Assembly (NCBI GenBank): GCA_002381695.1
Contig: DFXM01000013.1
Span: 63,402-94,946 of the forward strand
Reading direction: 5' to 3'
DNA length: 31,545 bases
Origin: Clostridium sp. UBA4108
GTDB lineage: Bacteria; Bacillota; Clostridia; Clostridiales; Clostridiaceae
Below, in pieces: positions 26,217 to 31,545 of the stretch. Positions within the stretch are counted from its first letter, which is position 1, and each line of letters begins with the position of its first letter. The notes beneath the pieces were generated by a model. The model did no database searches and was not told the DNA's origin. It saw only the letters and a program-made list of their open reading frames with translations. The translations under genes were made by a program, and so were the position numbers.

Positions 26217-27041
26217 TTGTCTTCGACTACTTTAGCACCTAACCTAACGGTGTATGGAATTTCCTCATATATAAAAGATGATAGTATATTTAATCCAAAA
26301 ACTTTTATGCTCAGTAAGACAAACTGCTTAATAAGCAGACTATATGTTAAAATGTCAGATATTTTGCTACCCTATGATTGTGATGTTATTCAAGCAAATC
26401 TTTATATTCCCATACTAAGCGCATGTAATGAAAAATTTGCAAGAATATTAGTATATAGTGTAGATGGTCCACTAAATTCCGGTCGTATATCTTGGAGTTC
26501 CTTTGAAGGAGTACCAACTACTAAAATAGCCGATACCCCTATTTCTTTTCCTTATGTATGTGTTAACTTGACAAGTTTAATTCAACGATGGGTTAAAAAT
26601 CCTGAATCAAATCATGGAATTTTGATTACTTGTAATGAAAAAGCTCATAATGAAATAAATGTTAATACAAACTTTACCTCTACAAATGGTATGCGTATAG
26701 TTATTAATTGCTCTAGAAAAGATGACTGTTGCTATCCTAAATTTCATGAGCTTATTTATGATGTAAATGGAACTACAGCCAACTATTGTTCACCGCCTGT
26801 AGATATATCTAAATTTAAGGTTGTATCTTTCTATATAAGAAATCTATCTACATCTCCTGTGAAGTTCTATTTACAATCCAGTCCAGACAATATTAGTTAT
26901 ATGCTTTCCTCTGAAGAGCTGATTCTAAAAGGCCATGAATTCAATTTCTTGACACCGTATTTTTGGTCTAAATATATTAGAATATGCGGCAATTCAAATT
27001 CTCCAATTTTTGCAAGAATATTTGTTCAGATACAAACTTAA
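26217..27041 (+). CDS. DNRLRE-domain protein with DUF6385-like C-terminal module
   Basis: About 274 residues. The first half resembles DNRLRE domains, beta-sandwich modules of surface proteins: SRLYVKMSDILLPYDCDVIQ, then ISWSSFEG, then VNLTSLIQRWVKNPESNHGI. The last 80 residues (VVSFYIRNLSTSPVKFYLQS to FARIFVQIQT) resemble the end of the protein at 31019-31545 in pattern. There is no signal peptide or anchor, so if surface-located it must reach the surface otherwise, for example as a spore coat protein. I chose the TTG at 26217, six bases after AGAGGTG; a GTG at 26208 lies within that sequence. It stands alone, divergent from the gerA-type gene and convergent with the glycosyltransferase gene. 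Confidence 0.65.
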   Translation: MSSTTLAPNLTVYGISSYIKDDSIFNPKTFMLSKTNCLISRLYVKMSDILLPYDCDVIQANLYIPILSACNEKFARILVYSVDGPLNSGRISWSSFEGVPTTKIADTPISFPYVCVNLTSLIQRWVKNPESNHGILITCNEKAHNEINVNTNFTSTNGMRIVINCSRKDDCCYPKFHELIYDVNGTTANYCSPPVDISKFKVVSFYIRNLSTSPVKFYLQSSPDNISYMLSSEELILKGHEFNFLTPYFWSKYIRICGNSNSPIFARIFVQIQT

Positions 27042-27160
27042 TATCAATTAAATATTTTAACTTTATAAACTAATGCTTAAAATAACTTATTCAAAGGCTA
27101 CTATTCATAGCTGTTAACCTAAATAGCATAGGAGCATTATAAGTGGTAGTCATAGGATAA

Positions 27161-27203
27161 GTATAGGACTAAAAGATATTTAATATATCTTTTAGTCCTA
27201 TAC
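27161..27203. terminator. terminator-like hairpin between convergent genes
   Basis: A perfect 19-bp stem (GTATAGGACTAAAAGATAT and its complement) with a 5-base loop, three bases past the stop of the minus-strand glycosyltransferase gene and 119 bases past the DNRLRE gene. It has no long T-run outside the stem. Confidence 0.7.
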
Positions 27204-27205
27204 TT

Positions 27206-29065
27206 TTAAAACTCTATTAAATTTGGATTTTCTCTTAATAAAGAATCTTGTTGTTCTACTGTTATAGGTTCTTTATGGTACTGATTATACCCTTCATATT
27301 TTCTTCTCCTTAACTCCTTAGTACTCCAGCCTAAATGCTTTACTCTAATATTACATATTGCCGTCTCTAATTTAAATATATCTTCTGGAAATCTATTTCC
27401 CGTTTCGTTAATACCCTTCCAATCATAATCTATAAAGTTCTGAATTCTTGTTAATAAGATTTTAGGATTATAATTACTACGCCAATATTCATCCTCTCTA
27501 TATTGAGTTTCATTCCACATGTCATATACGTAGAATCCATAGTTATCTATAAATTTATTTTCTAATAATGTTTTTATAGTATCTTTTATATTGTCTTCAA
27601 ATATTTCATCACTATCTATTCTTAAGACCCACTGAGCATTATACTCTATACATTTTTGCCACAACTCTTTTGTTAATTCTTCCTCTGAAGTATTTACATC
27701 CTTAGATTTCTCAATTAATACTAAAGATTTATTAAATTCTTTAAAAATATTTTTGCATTTATCTAATACTCTCTTTTCTGCATGGTGACAAAGAATTATT
27801 CCTTCGTCTATATATTGAAGTGACGCTCTTAATGATTTTTCTAATATGTGTTCCTCTTCATTCTTAACTATCATGGCTAAGGTTAATTTGTTGGTTTTAC
27901 TAATCTGTCTTTTATTCCACTGCAAAATACTATATAGACTTTGACCTAAAATATATTCTTCATTTTTCTTGCAATGAAGTGATTCTATAAATAAATTTCT
28001 GTTTTCTTCTATAATATCAACATGAAATTCATATTGGTTATCATCATCTAAAAAACTAACTTTTGAGCAAACATGAAAGACATTATTATTTACTTTTATA
28101 TATTCTATACTTTGCTCTTTTATCTGTAAGATAATTTTCTTTTCCTTAAGAAATTCTTTATAAGAAGTCTTACTATTTAAAAGTAGAGTTTTGAATTTCT
28201 GACTTACTTTATCCACACCCTCATAGCCAGTTATTAATCTATAATCTACATTTAGGTACTCATTTAGATAGTTGATTATAAACGCCCTTACCTTTTCACA
28301 TCTTAACATGTTGTAGACATCATCATATTTAAAAATACTTCCTCTTTCTCTAAAATTCTGTATATAATTTAAATATTTTCCTCCCTGCAGATCCATTGCA
28401 GGCAATGTGGTATCTGCATACAAATCAATTCCTAATACTGCAGCTCTTATAGAAAAGTATCTATCTTCTTTTAATGCTTTAATATTGTAAATAGGCGCAA
28501 ATTTTACCCCTCTTAACAGTGCTCTTCTAGCAACTAGGGTTATAGTTCCTACCTCCCCAACTTTGTATATACTTTCACAATTTAATTTTTTTATGAATTC
28601 ATTATCTATTGAACACTGTCCTATATCATAAATCTGTGGTTGCGGTGATTCCTCTTTACTGCAACTCCAAATTATTTCACTAATTATATCCTTTTTTTTA
28701 CTAATTAAATGATCTATTAACTTAGGATTAATTAATATATCTGAATCAATAAACATAACATAATCATAATTGTTTCTAATAGTATGCTCTATTATAAAAT
28801 CCTTGAATTTTGACAGACTATAGATGTTCTCATTATTCAAATTGTTAGTATCTATGTGCAATTTTTCACCTTTTTTGACAATTGTTTTATGGACCTCACT
28901 AAACTTCTGTAACATATCACTACTATTAAAATCATCATTGATATCCACAAAATAGTACTCAACTATAAAATTGCTTTCTATTTTATCTAAAAACTCTAAA
29001 AACACCTTCAACACATCTGATTTTTTCTTCACAATAGAAGCCACTAAAATTCTGTTCTTTTTCAT
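27206..29065 (-). CDS. glycosyltransferase with two GT-A-like domains
   Basis: A 619-residue cytosolic protein. The N-terminal domain (about 1-300) has an IDSD motif (D107 and D109), the metal-binding DxD of GT-A enzymes, after RILVASIVKKK. A middle region of about 90 residues is not recognisable. The second domain, from about residue 393, starts TLAMIVKNEEEHILEKSL and has IDSD (D484 and D486), followed by YVYDMWNETQYREDEYW, typical of GT2-type enzymes. ATG start with its own ribosome binding site; it begins six bases after the stop of the TPR glycosyltransferase gene, so the two are co-transcribed. With that gene and the repeat-bearing protein upstream it probably glycosylates surface proteins. 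The sugar and acceptor cannot be read. Confidence 0.8.
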   Translation of the reverse strand: MKKNRILVASIVKKKSDVLKVFLEFLDKIESNFIVEYYFVDINDDFNSSDMLQKFSEVHKTIVKKGEKLHIDTNNLNNENIYSLSKFKDFIIEHTIRNNYDYVMFIDSDILINPKLIDHLISKKKDIISEIIWSCSKEESPQPQIYDIGQCSIDNEFIKKLNCESIYKVGEVGTITLVARRALLRGVKFAPIYNIKALKEDRYFSIRAAVLGIDLYADTTLPAMDLQGGKYLNYIQNFRERGSIFKYDDVYNMLRCEKVRAFIINYLNEYLNVDYRLITGYEGVDKVSQKFKTLLLNSKTSYKEFLKEKKIILQIKEQSIEYIKVNNNVFHVCSKVSFLDDDNQYEFHVDIIEENRNLFIESLHCKKNEEYILGQSLYSILQWNKRQISKTNKLTLAMIVKNEEEHILEKSLRASLQYIDEGIILCHHAEKRVLDKCKNIFKEFNKSLVLIEKSKDVNTSEEELTKELWQKCIEYNAQWVLRIDSDEIFEDNIKDTIKTLLENKFIDNYGFYVYDMWNETQYREDEYWRSNYNPKILLTRIQNFIDYDWKGINETGNRFPEDIFKLETAICNIRVKHLGWSTKELRRRKYEGYNQYHKEPITVEQQDSLLRENPNLIEF

Positions 29066-29071
29066 AATCCT

Positions 29072-30841
29072 TTATATCTCCTTATACAGTATATTAATGC
29101 TAGCCTCATCTATTACACCTAATTCTTTGATTGACCTTATAGCTTCTTCTACTGCCAAAGATTTAAATCCATGTTTATAATATAATTTACTTAATTCAAC
29201 TAATATCTTTTCATTATTAATATAATTTAGCATTGGAAGTAATTTTTCGAATACTTCAAATTCCTTTGCACTTATAAGAATATCTAAAAGTTTAATAAAT
29301 TCACTTAGCACTAAATAAGAATTTTTAAATGTAAATTCTTCTATCTTTTTATCACTATTGAACATGTTTATTTTCTCCATAAGAGTTCTTACAATTTCAT
29401 CTTTAATAAGCGCAAATTCCCCTTCGTTAATATTGGCCTTTTCTAATATCTTTATCATTAATAAATATATTATAGCTTCATCATAGTAAATAGACTTATA
29501 TGATACACGAGAAAAGCTTATAAAACTCTCATTATATTTATTTAAATTAAAAAGTGCCTTCCCCATTAAAATACAAGATATGTCACTTGCTTCATTTTCA
29601 CTTGCTTTTTCTATAAAACCTATAGCATGTTCATTACACTGAATGTTGATTAATACAGCTGCCAATAAAAATATTTCCCTTATATCACTTAGATTAAAGT
29701 TTTTCTCTAACTCATATACTACTTTATCACTATCACTATACAAGCCTTTATATGCAGTTCCTAATTGATAATAAATGATATTATTATCCCTTGTGTAATC
29801 TAATACCTTTTTATAATTTAAAATTGCCTCTTCATAATCCTCTAAATCTAAATAAATGTCTCCTAATGCGTGATAGGCTCTAAAACTTCCACATCCATTT
29901 AAAAAAGCACATTCTATTGGAGCTTCTCCTAATTCTAAAGCCTTGTTATAAGACTTTAGAGCTAAAGTATATTTCTTTGCCTTATGATAGGTATAGCCTT
30001 TATAAAACTGTAAGTCCGTAAACTCTTTAAAATTACTTAATCCTTCTTCTAATGCATCTATTGCCTTATCATATTCTTTCATCTCTATAAGACATAATGC
30101 CCTTTTTAATACAAGCTTCGTTGCATATCCAGTTGTTACACTCATATTATGATAAGCCTTATCATAATATATCAAAGCATTTTTCATATCCATCAATGCG
30201 AAATATTCACTAGCTAAATTGAAATTATGGAAAGAACTATTAGGGTATTTTTTTAATTCTTCTTTTATTATTCCTATATTTCTCTCTCTCTTTTTTTTAC
30301 TATCAGATACCTCTGGAATATATCCCCTATGATATATTCTAATATCCTCTGATGTGAAGTTAGCATAATCAGTAGGCTGAAACTTATGCGTTATCTGTTC
30401 ATGAATAGCCCCTTCAAACTCATATTCTCCTGTATTTCTTATTAAACGTATATTTAGATTATATAAATAGTCTTTTGAATCTTCCTTCACTACACTTAAG
30501 GTGTTAAAAAAATGTCCATGCTTTTTAGAAGTATTGATTAAATTTATTACCTTTCCCTTATCCCCTTCGTCTAAAACATCATCTCCATCCATTAATAATA
30601 TCCAATCCTTAGTTGCCTTTGATAATGAAAAATTTCTTGCTGCAGAGAAATTATTATTCCAAGTATAGAAATATACTTTAGCCCCAAAACTATTGGCTAT
30701 AGATACTGTATTATCTGTAGAACCAGTATCTACAATTATAAATTCATCTATAATATCTTTAACACTATTTAAACATTGTGCTAAAAACTTTTCTTCATTC
30801 TTCACAATCATACATAAGCTCACAGTCTTTAATTTTTCCAT
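29072..30841 (-). CDS. TPR-containing family 2 glycosyltransferase
   Basis: A 589-residue protein. Residues 1 to about 190 are a GT2 domain: SLCMIVKNEEKFLAQCL, DTGSTDNT starting at Asp38, FSAARNFSLSKATKDW and the metal-binding DGDD at 85-88. The remainder has TPR-like helix pairs, for example FHNFNLASEYFALMDMKNAL and ALIYYDKAYHN, then FYKGYTYHKAKKYTLALKSY and a later GDIYLDLEDYEEAILNYKK. TPR-linked GT2 enzymes are common in clostridia next to surface-protein genes. The start chosen is the ATG at 30841, six bases after AGGAGG; a GTG or TTG further up would put that site inside the gene. The C-terminal codons hold the Shine-Dalgarno of the next gene. Acceptor and sugar are unknown. Confidence 0.86.
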   Translation of the reverse strand: MEKLKTVSLCMIVKNEEKFLAQCLNSVKDIIDEFIIVDTGSTDNTVSIANSFGAKVYFYTWNNNFSAARNFSLSKATKDWILLMDGDDVLDEGDKGKVINLINTSKKHGHFFNTLSVVKEDSKDYLYNLNIRLIRNTGEYEFEGAIHEQITHKFQPTDYANFTSEDIRIYHRGYIPEVSDSKKKRERNIGIIKEELKKYPNSSFHNFNLASEYFALMDMKNALIYYDKAYHNMSVTTGYATKLVLKRALCLIEMKEYDKAIDALEEGLSNFKEFTDLQFYKGYTYHKAKKYTLALKSYNKALELGEAPIECAFLNGCGSFRAYHALGDIYLDLEDYEEAILNYKKVLDYTRDNNIIYYQLGTAYKGLYSDSDKVVYELEKNFNLSDIREIFLLAAVLINIQCNEHAIGFIEKASENEASDISCILMGKALFNLNKYNESFISFSRVSYKSIYYDEAIIYLLMIKILEKANINEGEFALIKDEIVRTLMEKINMFNSDKKIEEFTFKNSYLVLSEFIKLLDILISAKEFEVFEKLLPMLNYINNEKILVELSKLYYKHGFKSLAVEEAIRSIKELGVIDEASINILYKEI

Positions 30842-30926
30842 AACAAACCTCCTAACCAAAATTAACTAAGACATCTAAAACTTTAATCCCTATGGAAATA
30901 ATTTAAGATGCCTTATATATAACATA

Positions 30927-30950
30927 GACTTGCAGACTACTCTGCAAGTC
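30927..30950. terminator. stable hairpin between the repeat-protein gene and the glycosyltransferase
   Basis: A perfect 10-bp stem, GACTTGCAGA with TCTGCAAGTC, around CTAC. It is relatively GC-rich for this window and lies 69 bases past the stop of the DUF6385-type gene. No T-run follows, so it may be a terminator, a processing site or an mRNA stabiliser. Confidence 0.5.
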
Positions 30951-31018
30951 ACTCTTCATCCATATCTAGCCATTATAATAGTCTAGTAGATTAAAAATTC
31001 ACTATAAATAAATTTATT

Positions 31019-31545
31019 TTATCCTAATATCTTAGCTGTATAGAATACCTCAAAAGTATTAGCAGCCCCTGAGGTTTCATAGAATAATCTAGTAAAATTC
31101 ATATAGTATGCTGGAACTATAACTTTATTAGTTCCAGGTCCCACTGCCATAGGACCACTTACGTCATCATTAGTAAAATATGCTGTACTATTAAGTGGTG
31201 CTACTTGTATCTGAACAGTTACTGTGTTGCTTCCAGTGTTTCTTACATAATAAGAATATTTTCCTTGTTGACTAGCATCTTTAACAAGGACTGCTGCTGA
31301 GTTAGTAACTGCTGTTAAAACTGTGCTATCAGTTACATTTGTTGTAGCAGATATATTAATACTATCTGTAATTCCACTTAAACTTCTGATACTTAAATTC
31401 GATGCTGTTACTGTTACTGTTCCGAATACAGTTACGCTATCAGTTGCTCCGCTTAACTCTCTTATATTTGCTGTTACGGTTCCTGTTACGGTTAAGCCTG
31501 CTCCTCCTGCAAATACTGTTACGCTATCTGTGGTTCCGTTCAAAT
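31019..31545 (-). CDS. repeat-bearing DUF6385-type protein, partial (5' end outside window)
   Basis: At least 174 residues; the frame is open to the window edge and the first visible codons are internal. The N-terminal part is Thr/Val/Ser-rich with tandem units that begin GTTDSVTVF, GATDSVTVF and GITDSINIS, spaced 29 and 25 residues apart. The last 85 residues (YSYYVRNTGSNTVTVQIQVA to FEVFYTAKILG) form a DUF6385-like module. Beta-strand-rich Thr/Ser repeats fit a surface protein and are plausible O-glycosylation sites for the enzymes encoded just downstream on the same strand. Because the start is missing, a signal peptide cannot be assessed. The domain name is from pattern memory, so confidence is moderate. 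Confidence 0.65.
   Translation of the reverse strand, partial: LNGTTDSVTVFAGGAGLTVTGTVTANIRELSGATDSVTVFGTVTVTASNLSIRSLSGITDSINISATTNVTDSTVLTAVTNSAAVLVKDASQQGKYSYYVRNTGSNTVTVQIQVAPLNSTAYFTNDDVSGPMAVGPGTNKVIVPAYYMNFTRLFYETSGAANTFEVFYTAKILG

Noticed and set aside
27206..30841. One glycosyltransferase gene split by a frameshift
   Set aside because: The upstream protein ends at a normal stop and the downstream one has its own Shine-Dalgarno and ATG, with a complete GT-A domain in each, so they are two genes.
1..31545. CRISPR array, tRNA or rRNA genes, insertion sequence or prophage
   Set aside because: I saw no regularly spaced direct repeats, no cloverleaf or rRNA sequence, no transposase or integrase and no phage structural gene.

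Overview
The window is low-GC DNA with purine-rich Shine-Dalgarno sequences, frequent TTG and GTG starts, and almost no long non-coding stretches. A GerA-type spore germination subunit, a CD0519/CD1768-type membrane protein, a HelD-type RNA polymerase recycling ATPase and an acyl-ACP thioesterase together point to a spore-forming Clostridium or close relative (Firmicutes, Clostridiaceae). I see no tRNA, rRNA, CRISPR array, IS element or prophage gene.

Layout. (1) 15-6040, minus strand: a HelD-like ATPase, a dipeptide (L-Ala-D/L-Glu type) epimerase, a PqqD-like protein and an OPT-family peptide transporter, which together suggest peptide uptake and processing. (2) 6278-11861: signal peptidase I, a degenerate pirin-like bicupin, a CmpB-type membrane protein, a DUF4358 lipoprotein, a Ppx/GppA phosphatase and a nucleoside-recognition-type membrane protein, mostly single-gene units separated by clear hairpin terminators. 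(3) 11862-12434: a regulatory gap between divergent genes, with a near-consensus promoter beside a 17-bp inverted repeat and a separate 20-bp palindrome. (4) 12435-15728: a P-loop protein with PEP carboxykinase/HPr kinase-like motifs, an acyl-ACP thioesterase and a PAP2 phosphatase. (5) 15906-23119, plus strand: the most unusual part, a three-gene operon. Its first gene encodes a 1611-residue fusion of an HD phosphohydrolase, a helical-repeat region, a NadD-like adenylyltransferase, a GNAT-like domain and a phosphoribosyltransferase-like domain. The second is a divergent lactate/malate-dehydrogenase-like protein, and the third a two-part flavodoxin-like oxidoreductase that appears to start at ATA. 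(6) 23293-26047: an AI-2E-family permease and a lone GerA-family germination protein. (7) 26217-31545: two proteins with a related C-terminal module (DUF6385-like) on either side of two glycosyltransferases, plausibly a cell- or spore-surface glycoprotein locus.

The operon at 15906-23119 is the best candidate for an undescribed system. It joins nucleotide hydrolysis, nucleotidyl transfer, possible acetyl transfer and possible phosphoribosyl transfer in one polypeptide, and pairs it with two redox-cofactor-type enzymes. Nucleotide or NAD-like cofactor metabolism is an inference from these folds; no substrate can be read from the sequence.
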